From: an uncultured Treponema sp.
Lineage (GTDB): Bacteria; Spirochaetota; Spirochaetia; Treponematales; Treponemataceae
Direction: 5' to 3'
Assembly (NCBI GenBank): GCA_905372235.1
Contig: CAJPOF010000024.1
Location: 1 to 30,019 of the forward strand
Length of the DNA stretch: 30,019 nucleotides
Part shown: positions 12,185 to 21,123 of the stretch, piece by piece
Layout of the letters: each line of letters begins with the position of its first letter
Position numbering within the stretch: position 1 is the first letter of the stretch
Made by a program: the position numbers and the translations under genes
Notes under the pieces: model-generated
Database searches by the model: none
Told to the model about the DNA's origin: nothing
The model's input: only the letters and a program-made list of their open reading frames with translations

Positions 12185-13924
12185 ATGAGCGACGGCAAGA
12201 ATACCGATATAGACCCGACAATTGCAGCTTTGTTGGAAAGCATACCTACAGATGAAACTTCGGATTCGGAAGATATAGACGTTTCTTCGTTCGATTCGAA
12301 ATCCAACTCTTCTTCAGGATTCTCTTTTTCGTTCAATAACAAGACTACGGATAAAAGTTCTTCTGCACCAACTTCAGGGCAAAAATCCATTCACACTGTT
12401 GATTTAAGCCAAAAGGAATTTCCGCCCATCGAAAAAATACTAAACGATGAGCCGTCTAAGGTTTTTGACGACCCCAATTATTATAAATCCGCCTTAACAA
12501 ATGAAAATCAGTCCGCCCAGCGTATTCATCAGGTGCTTTCAAAATATCTTACCTGCCAAGACCCCAAGGACAGGACGGTTTACAGGCAGAACATAATTTC
12601 TGCGTACTGGGAATTATTCCGTGGACTTGCGCCAAAACTTGCCGACATAAATCTCCCGATGCCAAAGCGAATGCTCGCAAGGTTCGGGGTTCTTTTGCCG
12701 TCTCTTTTTAGACCGGAACAGAAACTTTATTTTTCAAAGGTCATTTTCGAAAATTCAAAAAATCTTCCTATCATGTATGTGGACGAGTGGTTCAAGGAAA
12801 TCGCTTCGGGCCGCATGAACAATTCCATGACCGACGAAAAACGGACTCCGCATAAGGCGGCGACACCCGAAGAGGCTTCAAGACAGGAGCAGTCAAGGCT
12901 TCAGCAGTTGCAGTCAAAGAATTCCGGAAAGCTCCAAAGTGCCGAAAATCTTTTGAACATAAAAGAAAACGAACGCAAAATGCTTGAACTGGAACTCAAA
13001 GAGACCGTCGAGGCGCTTTGCGAGCATAATCCGATTCCCGGAGCGGAGCCCCATCTTTCAGATTATTCCGAAATGCAAGTCAGGATGATTTCTCAGATTA
13101 CGGACAAACTTCATAGGCTCTCGAAAAACAACAAAGAATTGTCAAGGGCATTGGCTGATTTTCAGGATGCCAAGGGAATCTACGAAAATGTCGAAAATAA
13201 ATTAACCGAGACCGACAGTTCTGCAAGTACAGTTGCGGATACCGATGCCGTAAACATAGAATTTGAAACCGTTCGGCAGATGGCAAAAATGACTGTCGGT
13301 CGGCAAGGAAACCAATTCCCGCTGTTTACAAGAGAATTTTTCCATTGTACTGAAAAAGGAACGGGAATCCGTGAAAATGTCGTAGAATTGATGCGGTGGG
13401 TCGAATCCGTTGATCCGGGCGCATTTTGCCGAATCCACAAAAATATTCCAAACAGGATTCCGCCTTACGTCCTTCTGATTCCAACCTACGGAGACCGAGG
13501 ATTTTGCTGGGAACCGTTTGACCGCTACAACCGAGTTACCAGCCGAGGACGAATCATCGTTCCTATGTACCCACGGGATTTGAGAATCGCCATATTGACC
13601 GCCGTTGCCGACCTAAGATGGCAGGTCGCAAAGGAAAAGGCTTCTTATTATTGGATGGAAGAAGGTCTTACGGGTCAATATTACCAGCACATCGAGCGTA
13701 TGAAGGTAAAGGGCGATTTGAAGGCGTATTTTATCGAAGACTACGTTCTTTGGATGACAAAAGAATCCGAAGGCGTTCAGCGGTTGGATAAAGATGTCCG
13801 TGGAATTTTCTGGCGAAACATGCCGTTCCCTGACGAGCGAAAACAGGAACTCAGAAAACGCAGCCTTGTCTACGAAGAACTTTGCATAAAAGACAACAAC
13901 CGCGCGATGAGCGACGGATATTGA
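12185..13924 (+). CDS. Large soluble protein of unknown function (579 aa)
   Basis: I do not recognise a family. Residues 1-75 are Ser- and Asp-rich and likely disordered. Residues 80-215 are a helical domain. Residues 225-360 are rich in Glu, Gln, Lys and Leu and probably form a coiled coil. The C-terminal ~200 residues form a compact aromatic-rich domain (RIPPYVLLIPTYGDRG, DLRWQVAKEKASYYW, GIFWRNMPFPDERK). There is no signal peptide or membrane span, so it is cytoplasmic. The ATG has GGAG seven bases upstream and a strong promoter. Its stop is only five bases from the stop of the convergent TraB-like gene. It may be a lineage-specific structural or scaffold protein (inference from the coiled coil only). 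Confidence 0.8.
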   Translation: MSDGKNTDIDPTIAALLESIPTDETSDSEDIDVSSFDSKSNSSSGFSFSFNNKTTDKSSSAPTSGQKSIHTVDLSQKEFPPIEKILNDEPSKVFDDPNYYKSALTNENQSAQRIHQVLSKYLTCQDPKDRTVYRQNIISAYWELFRGLAPKLADINLPMPKRMLARFGVLLPSLFRPEQKLYFSKVIFENSKNLPIMYVDEWFKEIASGRMNNSMTDEKRTPHKAATPEEASRQEQSRLQQLQSKNSGKLQSAENLLNIKENERKMLELELKETVEALCEHNPIPGAEPHLSDYSEMQVRMISQITDKLHRLSKNNKELSRALADFQDAKGIYENVENKLTETDSSASTVADTDAVNIEFETVRQMAKMTVGRQGNQFPLFTREFFHCTEKGTGIRENVVELMRWVESVDPGAFCRIHKNIPNRIPPYVLLIPTYGDRGFCWEPFDRYNRVTSRGRIIVPMYPRDLRIAILTAVADLRWQVAKEKASYYWMEEGLTGQYYQHIERMKVKGDLKAYFIEDYVLWMTKESEGVQRLDKDVRGIFWRNMPFPDERKQELRKRSLVYEELCIKDNNRAMSDGY

Positions 13925-13929
13925 TTTTT

Positions 13930-15153
13930 CTATTCGTTGATTGGCATTTGGGGAAGATTTTCCGTTTGGTTGAACGCTTCCGTGAATTTTGCGGCGACAT
14001 CCGCTCCGCCTACGAATGTTCCTATTGAACTTCCTATCGACGAAAGAACAAAGACCAGCAGAACTCTAAGAAGTCGGTTTTTATAAAATCCTCTGATTGA
14101 ACTTGCATCGTCAGAAAGTTTTTCCATATCCTGAACTTTCGGCTTGCAAAGAATCGCCTGCGAAATTCCTGTAACAACACCAACCCCGATGAACGGACAA
14201 AGCGATGTGAACGGGGCTGCCACAAATCCGGCAAGGATTGCAAGTGGATGTCCGGCGGCGATTGCGGTTCCGATTGAGGCGGGAATTGCGTTCCACAAAA
14301 ACCAAGAAAGCGCCATCTTGCTTCCGATTTTTTGCCCTCCGATTACAAACCCAAGTACTATAAGACCTACGATTATTACGGGAATTATCCAGCCTGCGAT
14401 TTTTGCACCCATTTTTTTTGGCGGAACAACAGAAATCCCTTCAGTATCGGAAGATTCCACTCCCGCTGCAATTTTTTCAAGATGCGCCTGCACTCCGGGA
14501 AGATGCCCTGCGCCCAAAACCGCAAGAATTTTATTCCCCTCAGATTTCCAAATGTGGCTCGCAAGATATTTGTCCCGCTCGTCTATCAAAACCTCCTTTA
14601 CCTTGGGAAGATATTCGGAAAGTTCGCTCATCATCGAATCCATTTCAGACCTGTCTTTCAGTCCTTCGATTTGTTCCTGCGAAACTTCCTCTTTGCTGAA
14701 CGCACTTGAAAGTAATGCGCCCAAAAGTTTGAATTTTCCGAAAAATGAATTCTTCGCCCACGCACGGCGTAAGGTTACCTGAATCGGGCGGTCTACCATC
14801 ACCGCCGGAATGTTGTTCTGTTCCGCCGTTTTCATTGCGCTTACCATTTCGTCGCCGGGCTTTACGCCGATGTTTTTTCCCATCCGCCTTTGGAATGTGG
14901 AAAGAACAAGGTTCGCCAAAAGAAGAAATCCTTCGCCTTTTTTCAGCACGCTTACGATGTCCAGCTGCCTGTATTTTTCAGGATTTTTTATCGCCTCGCA
15001 TCGTTTTTCGTCCAGTTCGATGGCAACGCAGTCGGGTTTTATTTCGTTTATCGCACCGGAGACTTCTTTTACGCTTTCTTCCGAGACGTGGGCGGTTCCC
15101 AAAAGTATTATTTCTCGTCCTGCAAGTTTGAGCTGAATCTGTGTCTGCTTCAT
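13930..15153 (-). CDS. TraB/PrgY-family membrane protein
   Basis: A 407-residue protein of the TraB/PrgY/GumN group, related to TIKI-type metalloproteases. Enterococcal PrgY lowers the activity of self-made peptide pheromone; the role here is unknown. Family motifs are GTAHVS (19-24), ELDE (46-49), DER (191-193) and GAGHLPG (214-220). The conserved His and Glu residues are the supposed metal or catalytic residues. After residue 250 there are three or four membrane segments (about 251-272, 280-335 and 360-382). I chose the ATG at 15153, one base after the TPR gene stop, with AAAAGG eight bases upstream; an in-frame ATG at 15195 would overlap the TPR gene by 41 bases. It is co-transcribed with that gene. 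Confidence 0.82.
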   Translation of the reverse strand: MKQTQIQLKLAGREIILLGTAHVSEESVKEVSGAINEIKPDCVAIELDEKRCEAIKNPEKYRQLDIVSVLKKGEGFLLLANLVLSTFQRRMGKNIGVKPGDEMVSAMKTAEQNNIPAVMVDRPIQVTLRRAWAKNSFFGKFKLLGALLSSAFSKEEVSQEQIEGLKDRSEMDSMMSELSEYLPKVKEVLIDERDKYLASHIWKSEGNKILAVLGAGHLPGVQAHLEKIAAGVESSDTEGISVVPPKKMGAKIAGWIIPVIIVGLIVLGFVIGGQKIGSKMALSWFLWNAIPASIGTAIAAGHPLAILAGFVAAPFTSLCPFIGVGVVTGISQAILCKPKVQDMEKLSDDASSIRGFYKNRLLRVLLVFVLSSIGSSIGTFVGGADVAAKFTEAFNQTENLPQMPINE

Positions 15154-15154
15154 T

Positions 15155-16516
15155 TTAAAGACCTTTTTCTCCCCATTCGGCAAGTCTGTATTCAAAGAAA
15201 AGCGGACTTTGCATACTCGTGATTTTTGAATAATACTCTTTTGCGATAGCTAAAGAACCTTTCATTTCGTAATAAAGTCCAAGATAATACGTCATTTTTC
15301 CACGCTTGTTTTTGTCGGTCTCTTTGCTCAAATCCAAAGCTATCGAAGTTTCCGCATTGACAGGACCTTGGTCTTTGTAAAGCCGCAAAAGTTTGTAGTC
15401 CAAACTGTCTCTGTCGGGAATGCGTTTTAGCGCAATGTCGGCAGCTTTTTTTGCCTCGAAAATATTTTTTTCCTGAATGTAGGTCGCCACAATCATAAGC
15501 TGATATGCCGTCTGACTTTTTATTGAATTCGCCTTTGCAAAATAAGTTCTTGCCGTTTCCCAATTTTTTTCGTGGAATTCAAGGATTCCTATTTCCTCAT
15601 AGGCAAAATAATAGTCGGGATTGCATTTTACCACCATATGATAATCGGAAAGCGCATCCGCTATTTTCTCCTGCTCATCCCGAAGACCTGCCCTGTACGC
15701 ATAAGCCAAAAAATACGTAGGTTCAATTTCAATCGCCTTTGTCCATGCATTTTCGGCATCTTCATATTTTCCGACATTTCGAAGATATGAGCCCAAATCA
15801 AGATAATAGTCGTAAGTTTCCGGAGAAAGATTTATCGCCTTTCTTACGTAATCAAGAGCGACTTTGTAATTTTCGTTTTCTGCGGCAAGTTTCCCAAGAT
15901 AGGCAAGAGATTCGTGGTCGTTCGGATAAAGTTGATTCAGTTTCCGAAAATATTTATCCGCCGATTTTATGTCGCCCGTGAACCAGCTCATTTTTGCAAC
16001 TCCGTACAACGCATCTCTATTATTCGGCTCGCCTTCCAACGCTCTTTTATAAAAAACAAGAGCACTTTTATATTTTTTTGAGGCCTGCTGCTGGTCGCCA
16101 AGGATTATATTGGCGGCGGCATTGTGGGGGTCTGTGGCAAGGATTTTTTTTACTGCAGCGTTTTTTGCGGAAGTGTTTCCTTCTGCAATGGCGATTTGTG
16201 CGGCAATTTCCATTGCACCCTTGTTTGCCGGCTCATTTTCAAGAATTTTATTTGTTATTTCGGAGGCTTCGGTAAGTCTGTTCGCCGAAACCAAAATGCT
16301 TGCCTTCAAAAGTTTAATATCGCTGTTTTTTGCAAGGGAAGATGGCATTCTGTCAAAATGGCTTATCGCTTTTTCCAAATCACCTTTGTTCAGCAAAGAC
16401 TGAAGTTCTTCGACAAAAATCACATCCGGAGTTTTTGCGTTTTTTCCCTGAGCCGAAACGAAAGCCGTAAAAGTCGCTGCAAGAACGACGGCAAAAAGGG
16501 CAACTCTGATTTTCAT
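15155..16516 (-). CDS. Secreted tetratricopeptide-repeat protein
   Basis: A 453-residue protein with a cleavable signal peptide (MKIRVALFAV, hydrophobic to AFVSA at about 22), followed by roughly ten helix-turn-helix repeats of 34-residue TPR type. Clear units include KSALVFYKRALEGEPNN, YEDAENAWTKAIEIEPTY and NWETARTYFAKANSI. TPR arrays bind other proteins, so this is probably a periplasmic or outer-membrane assembly partner. The frame is open back to an ATG at 16603. I chose the ATG at 16516 because it begins a proper signal peptide and has GGAG ten bases upstream. Its stop is one base from the TraB-like gene start, indicating an operon. Confidence 0.83.
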   Translation of the reverse strand: MKIRVALFAVVLAATFTAFVSAQGKNAKTPDVIFVEELQSLLNKGDLEKAISHFDRMPSSLAKNSDIKLLKASILVSANRLTEASEITNKILENEPANKGAMEIAAQIAIAEGNTSAKNAAVKKILATDPHNAAANIILGDQQQASKKYKSALVFYKRALEGEPNNRDALYGVAKMSWFTGDIKSADKYFRKLNQLYPNDHESLAYLGKLAAENENYKVALDYVRKAINLSPETYDYYLDLGSYLRNVGKYEDAENAWTKAIEIEPTYFLAYAYRAGLRDEQEKIADALSDYHMVVKCNPDYYFAYEEIGILEFHEKNWETARTYFAKANSIKSQTAYQLMIVATYIQEKNIFEAKKAADIALKRIPDRDSLDYKLLRLYKDQGPVNAETSIALDLSKETDKNKRGKMTYYLGLYYEMKGSLAIAKEYYSKITSMQSPLFFEYRLAEWGEKGL

Positions 16517-16568
16517 TTTTCTGATTCTCCAAATTTTTAGCACGCGGTGAACGGGAAATCGCAAATAG

Positions 16569-16597
16569 TTGAAATTCCTTGTTTCATTGATTAAACT
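16569..16597 (+). promoter_or_regulatory. Promoter predicted to give a leaderless mRNA for the 622-aa gene
   Basis: TTGAAA (16569-16574), a 17-nt spacer and TAAACT (16592-16597). The ATG at 16604 follows after six bases, with no Shine-Dalgarno sequence. The expected transcription start coincides with the start codon. Confidence 0.5.
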
Positions 16598-16603
16598 TAG
16601 CAA

Positions 16604-18472
16604 ATGTTTACCAAAGCCCTAAGAAAGTCTGTGATTCTGCTTGCCGCTTACGCCGTTATTATAATCGGCATTTTCGTTGTTCAGTTTAAGAATGCCTCGA
16701 TTATATCAGAAAAAATCGGCAATCTCCATATAACTTTAGCGGAATTCATTACGGAAGACAATTCCGTCAATCTTAAAAACAGATTTTCAGCCGTTTTCAA
16801 TGGAATAAACTTTTATACCGACGACGAAAACCCTGCGAAAATAATTTTTGCCGACAAGGAAATTCCGGTCGAGCTTGTCTCATGGAAAAAAGATTCGCCT
16901 TTTTCGTGCGTGTTCAATTTTACGGAGGGAGTTTCACTTCGTTTTTCTTTGAGCGACGAATCGCAAACTGCGCTTTTGAATTTGGAAACAAACCTTCCGA
17001 TGGGAACGGAATCTTTTTCAGTTCCATTCGGACTTTCCGGCGGCGCGACTTTAGCGGAACGGGGCGATACAAAACTTCAGGTGAACAGAAAGCGAAACAC
17101 GTGGGAACTTTCGGCAGGCGATATTGAAGACGACAGGCTTTTCATGACCAGAAAAAATCCTGTGGTTTCGTATTCGTTCCGTGATAAAAAAAGGAGTTTT
17201 TCTTTCTCTGCAGTGGCTGAAAACGATTTTGCCTCGGAATCCGCTTATCTTGCGACAATCGCAAATCTTGAAAGCAGCATTGTTTCCGCTTTTGAACAAA
17301 ACCATGGCGACGGAACCGGACTTTCTGAGCAGGAGGCGGTTTCTTATGTTGCGGTAAGAGCCAAACGTGGGCAATATTCGGCGGCTGTGGATGCCGTTCC
17401 GCAAGGATTCAAAAAAAGTTCCAACAGAACATATCTTTCCGCTCCGTATTTCGACAATCTTGTAAAAATGAACGAAAGCCTTGTTCGTCAGCAAAAGTTT
17501 TTCAGCGACATGATTTCCGCTTCTGCGGACAACGGTTCGCTCGATGTGTTCAATCTTAGAAATTTAAGCGACTACATATCAATGCATCCCGATTCCGAAT
17601 CCGTTCGTAAACTTTTTTCGGAAACGGCGGCACGGGATTTGTCCGACATGACTGTTTACCAAGCGGCAGGAATTCTTTCCGTCTATGCGGAATTGGCGGA
17701 GAAAAACGAAAATCCAGCAGCCGAGCTTTCTTCGGTGGCTCAAGTTTGCGCCGACAAAATCGAATCTTCTTGCAGCATGGACAACAACTCGTTGACAGTA
17801 ACCGACAACGGCACGTTCCTGACCGTGCTTCATGCCTCGTATGTAGGAGATGCGATTCTTCGTTATGGAAAACTAATCGACAAAGCCGAATACATTGCAG
17901 GCGGAAGGCTTATAATCAATTCCTACCTAAAAGATTCGGGGGCGTTTGATTCACATTCGCTTGGAGAACTTTACCCTATCGTCGTCCACGACAATACATT
18001 CTATCCGCATTATGTAATCATCGGCTCGCAACCAAAGGGCGCGGTTTGGGCTTGGACTTGCGCCGAAGAGATTTCCTATTCAAAAAGCGATTTGCAGATT
18101 TTAATTACGGCGAAATTTCCGCTTTCGTCTACGCATTACATGATTATAAACGGAATAGAACCTTTCCGCTCCATATACATTTACGACATCGCTTTCAGGA
18201 CAGACCCCAGATTTGAGACGTACAATTCTTCGGGCTACGTTTACCAATGGGAAACTTCTTCGCTTCTTGTAAAAAGCAGGCACCGTTCCACAGAAGAAGT
18301 GATAAGGCTTGTCTACACAGGCTCAAAGCCGAAAACGGAAAATGTAGAAACCACACGGGATTCGACTGCAACGCCCACGCCGGAAGCCGCAGAAACTTCG
18401 GAAAACGATTTTGATTCAGCTGAGCAAGAAGCCGAAGCCGAATCAGAAAATGCGGACGACATTTTAAATTAG
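16604..18472 (+). CDS. Membrane-anchored protein of unknown function (622 aa)
   Basis: I do not recognise a family. Residues 8-28 are one strongly hydrophobic segment (VILLAAYAVIIIGIFVVQF) without a clear cleavage site, so the protein is probably held in the inner membrane with the rest in the periplasm. Residues 35-230 are beta-rich. Residues 240-470 are helical (AVSYVAVRAKRGQYSAAVDA; MTVYQAAGILSVYAELAEKNE). Residues 470-570 are mixed and aromatic. The final ~55 residues are acidic and rich in Thr, Pro, Ala and Glu, probably disordered. It is divergent from the secreted TPR protein 87 bases away, and both are extracytoplasmic, so a shared envelope role is possible. The start lacks a ribosome site but matches the leaderless pattern. 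Confidence 0.8.
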   Translation: MFTKALRKSVILLAAYAVIIIGIFVVQFKNASIISEKIGNLHITLAEFITEDNSVNLKNRFSAVFNGINFYTDDENPAKIIFADKEIPVELVSWKKDSPFSCVFNFTEGVSLRFSLSDESQTALLNLETNLPMGTESFSVPFGLSGGATLAERGDTKLQVNRKRNTWELSAGDIEDDRLFMTRKNPVVSYSFRDKKRSFSFSAVAENDFASESAYLATIANLESSIVSAFEQNHGDGTGLSEQEAVSYVAVRAKRGQYSAAVDAVPQGFKKSSNRTYLSAPYFDNLVKMNESLVRQQKFFSDMISASADNGSLDVFNLRNLSDYISMHPDSESVRKLFSETAARDLSDMTVYQAAGILSVYAELAEKNENPAAELSSVAQVCADKIESSCSMDNNSLTVTDNGTFLTVLHASYVGDAILRYGKLIDKAEYIAGGRLIINSYLKDSGAFDSHSLGELYPIVVHDNTFYPHYVIIGSQPKGAVWAWTCAEEISYSKSDLQILITAKFPLSSTHYMIINGIEPFRSIYIYDIAFRTDPRFETYNSSGYVYQWETSSLLVKSRHRSTEEVIRLVYTGSKPKTENVETTRDSTATPTPEAAETSENDFDSAEQEAEAESENADDILN

Positions 18473-18512
18473 TGGGTTTGAAAGACGAATTATTTTAAGC
18501 GACATAAATACT

Positions 18513-18632
18513 GCCGAAGCAACCGCCCTGATTCGTGGAACAGAAAGGCTTTATCAAGGAGACGCAATTACCCAAAATAGGAAAATCAGTGAACATTTTC
18601 CGACTATTTTTGACAATTTGGAAGACGAATAA
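18513..18632 (+). repeat. Dispersed 116-bp repeat, copy B, with an ORF remnant
   Basis: Colinear with 2959-2843 on the opposite strand, from GCCGAAGCAACCGCCCTG to ACAATTTGGAAGACG. It begins about 40 bases after the stop of the 622-residue gene, in the same orientation, as copy A follows its own upstream gene. Here one frame is open from 18468 to the TAA at 18630-18632 and reads AEATALIRGTERLYQG then NRKISEHFPTIFDNL, but it has no ATG, GTG or TTG start with a ribosome site. The terminator stem of copy A is poorly conserved. It may be the tail of a decayed gene or a repeat that happens to be open. The rest of 18473-18745 holds nothing I recognise. Confidence 0.65.
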
Positions 18633-18745
18633 ATTCCGGAAAGTAAATTGGAATGTCGAAATCCAATGAAAGTTTTTGCGTAAAATAAATTCAACCGCAC
18701 GGAAATCTTAACAACGAAAGAAAAATAAACCGTTCAAGCAAAAAA

Positions 18746-20089
18746 TTAAAGTTCGCCGGATTCGGCGGCGCCCGGAAGCCCGATGTCGTTTCTGTGGAAC
18801 GAGCCGTCAAAACTCACGCCTTCAAGCGCGTCATATGCGTTTTCCCAAGCCGCCTTGAACGTCTCTCCGAATGCGCTACAGCAAAGAACCCGTCCGCCGT
18901 TCGTAACAAGCTGCGGAGTTTTTGAGCGGCGATCCATTACCGCTCCTGCCACAAAAATTTTCGCCTTGTTTTCTGAAACCAAATGTTCGTCAATCGATAT
19001 GATTTTTCCTTTCGGATAAGATTCAGGGTAGCCGCCGCTCACAACAACCGGGGCGACCTGAAATCCTTTTTTCCAGTTTACGGAAAGATCGTGTAGCGTT
19101 CCGTTCACGATTGCCATGCACATTTCCACAAAATCGGAATCCATAAGCGGAAGTACGGCCTGCGTTTCGGGGTCGCCAAGGCGAACATTGTATTCAAGAA
19201 GTTTAGGACCGTCTTTTGTAAGCATTACGCCAAAAAAAATGAATCCTCGATAATCGAATTTTTCCTGGATAAGACCGTTCAGCGTGGGTTCAAGGCAATT
19301 TTTCTTGAAAAGTTCCATAGTTTTTTCGGAAACGTCTTCAACCGGGCAGATTGCGCCCATTCCCCCTGTGTTAGGGCCTTTTGCACCGTCCAAAAGACGT
19401 TTGTGATCTCTTGCGGGAAGAAACGGCACGATTGCGGAAGTTCCGTTTTTTATTGTTTCAGGACTTACCGAAACGGCGGCAAGCACGGAAATCTCTACGC
19501 CCTGAAGATAATCTTCGATTACAAGTTTTTTGCCTGCGTTTCCTACCCTTCCCGATTCCATAAGGTCTTCCACTGCGGCAAAGGCATCCTGTTCCGTGGC
19601 TGCCACGACCACACCTTTTCCGGCAGCAAGTCCGTCCGCCTTTATGACGATTGGAGTTCCATGTTGTCTTATATATTCGTTAGCCGCTTTTTTGCTTGTA
19701 AAACTTCGGCTTTGTGCGCAAGCGACACCGTATTTTTGCATGAATTCTTTTGAAAAATCTTTGCTGGCTTCAAGCTGTGCCGCCGCCATTTTTGGACCCA
19801 CGCATGGAATTCCGGCTTCCCAAAAAACGTCGGAAAGTCCGTTTGCAAGCGGCTCTTCAGGTCCGATTACGCAAAGGGAACAATTTTCGTGCCTTGCGAT
19901 TTGCACGTATGGATTTTCACCGGATTTTATGTAGGCGCAGGCGTTCAAATCGACGTTTACGCATTTCGGCTCATTCGCAGTTCCGCCGTTACCCGGAACG
20001 CAGATAACTTTTTCTACTTTTTCGCTTTCACTGATTTTCCAGGCGAGCGCATGCTCTCGTCCGCCGTTTCCAATAACTATGACATTCAT
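18746..20089 (-). CDS. purD: Phosphoribosylamine--glycine ligase (GARS)
   Basis: PurD joins glycine to phosphoribosylamine using ATP, the second step of purine synthesis, in the cytoplasm. The 447-residue length is slightly above the usual ~430. Family motifs are GNGGREHALAWK (7-18), ADGLAAGKGV (151-160, ATP-grasp), GPNTGGMGA (238-246) and LEYNVRLGDPETQ (298-310). The ATG has no Shine-Dalgarno sequence and lies seven bases after a TGC-TAATAT -10, suggesting a leaderless transcript. No other pur genes are nearby, so this is a stand-alone purine gene. It is convergent with the 622-residue gene. Confidence 0.95.
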   Translation of the reverse strand: MNVIVIGNGGREHALAWKISESEKVEKVICVPGNGGTANEPKCVNVDLNACAYIKSGENPYVQIARHENCSLCVIGPEEPLANGLSDVFWEAGIPCVGPKMAAAQLEASKDFSKEFMQKYGVACAQSRSFTSKKAANEYIRQHGTPIVIKADGLAAGKGVVVAATEQDAFAAVEDLMESGRVGNAGKKLVIEDYLQGVEISVLAAVSVSPETIKNGTSAIVPFLPARDHKRLLDGAKGPNTGGMGAICPVEDVSEKTMELFKKNCLEPTLNGLIQEKFDYRGFIFFGVMLTKDGPKLLEYNVRLGDPETQAVLPLMDSDFVEMCMAIVNGTLHDLSVNWKKGFQVAPVVVSGGYPESYPKGKIISIDEHLVSENKAKIFVAGAVMDRRSKTPQLVTNGGRVLCCSAFGETFKAAWENAYDALEGVSFDGSFHRNDIGLPGAAESGEL

Positions 20090-20096
20090 ATCGGGA

Positions 20097-20125
20097 ATAT
20101 TAGCAAAATGTTACGCCAACGGCAA
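20097..20125 (-). promoter_or_regulatory. Promoter predicted to give leaderless purD mRNA
   Basis: TTGCCG (20125-20120), a 17-nt spacer ending in TGC, and TAATAT (20102-20097). Seven bases then lead directly to the ATG. There is no room for a ribosome-binding site in the transcript. Confidence 0.5.
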
Positions 20126-20193
20126 TGCGGCTCATAAATTTCAGTTCCGCATTTTGGAAAAAGGCGCTGAAAACGATTTTTCTCGTCGGAAAA

Positions 20194-21105
20194 TCAAAAA
20201 TCCGAAAAATCGTTCGGCTCAATCTTGCGATTTACAGAAGCGGCTCTGTTCTCTTCGTCAATCGGCGTAAAATCATGTTGATTGTCGTTTGTTTCCGAAA
20301 GAAGAAGTTTTATCGTTGGAAGAACATTTCCGCCTCCGTCTTTTACAGGAATCGGCGAAATCCCGGACCAAAAAATTTTCTTGTAGCTGGACTTTGTTTT
20401 GTCCGTTCTCTGATAAAGCACGCCCTCGATAGTCAAATCTTTGTCATAAAAATCCAAAGTCAATATCGAACGCAAATCAATCTTTCCGTCCAAAGGAATT
20501 CCCGAACCCAAAGCAAGCCCCGGAATGTCAAAAACCCTCGATTTTCCGGGATACGAAATGCATATCGCAGGAAAAAACGAATTGAATCCGCTGACCGGCG
20601 CAATCGCAGTTCCTTTGAGCACAAGAACCTGAAACGATTCATCGTATTCAAAAAAAGTTGTCGGAGAAACGGAAAATTTCAGGGCGTCGTCGTTAGAATA
20701 AGTTGTGGTAACCGGCGGCAAGTCCGTTCCGCTTTCATCCATAGGCCAGTCAGACCAGCCCGTGTACACATACCGACCGGAATGTCTGTAGCGCGCACAA
20801 TAAGAATATTTTTTTCCGGAAACCAAAAGTTTATCCACAAAAGAGTAGGCATCCTGCCAATCTTTTTCCGAAGGAATAATCATTCCGATGTTGGCGATTT
20901 TTGGCGTGGGAGAAGGCGGCGTGGTCAGTTCCTTTCTGAAAATGTTCACGTATGAAGCAGAATTATCCACGGCAATCGCAATGGTGATTTCGTCCGAATT
21001 GAGATCCATGTCGGGGCGTTTTAGTTCTTCAGGAGTTTCTTCGGCACAGGAATAGAAAAACAAGACGGAAACCGCAAACGCAAGGATTTCAAAAATTCTT
21101 TTCAT
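20194..21105 (-). CDS. Lipoprotein of unknown function (303 aa)
   Basis: A lipoprotein signal is clear: MKRIFE, a hydrophobic core, and FYSC with Cys20 as the lipidation site. The mature region is beta-rich, with repeated aromatic and Gly turns (KYSYCARYRHSGRYVYTGWSD, GTAIAPVSGFNSFFPA) and a Pro/Thr-rich segment near residue 60 (TTPPSPTPK). I do not recognise a family. GAGG lies five bases before the ATG. The gene begins 40 bases after the debranching-fusion gene on the same strand and may share its transcript, although a palindrome separates them. It is probably exported to the envelope; a link to glucan handling is only suggested by position. Confidence 0.82.
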   Translation of the reverse strand: MKRIFEILAFAVSVLFFYSCAEETPEELKRPDMDLNSDEITIAIAVDNSASYVNIFRKELTTPPSPTPKIANIGMIIPSEKDWQDAYSFVDKLLVSGKKYSYCARYRHSGRYVYTGWSDWPMDESGTDLPPVTTTYSNDDALKFSVSPTTFFEYDESFQVLVLKGTAIAPVSGFNSFFPAICISYPGKSRVFDIPGLALGSGIPLDGKIDLRSILTLDFYDKDLTIEGVLYQRTDKTKSSYKKIFWSGISPIPVKDGGGNVLPTIKLLLSETNDNQHDFTPIDEENRAASVNRKIEPNDFSDF

Positions 21106-21123
21106 ACAGACCTCTCTTCATTC

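Noticed and set aside
20125..20955. Open frame of 276 codons on the + strand
   Set aside because: Antisense to the 303-residue lipoprotein, which has a clear signal peptide and ribosome site; the + frame is Arg/Phe/Ser-rich with no motif.
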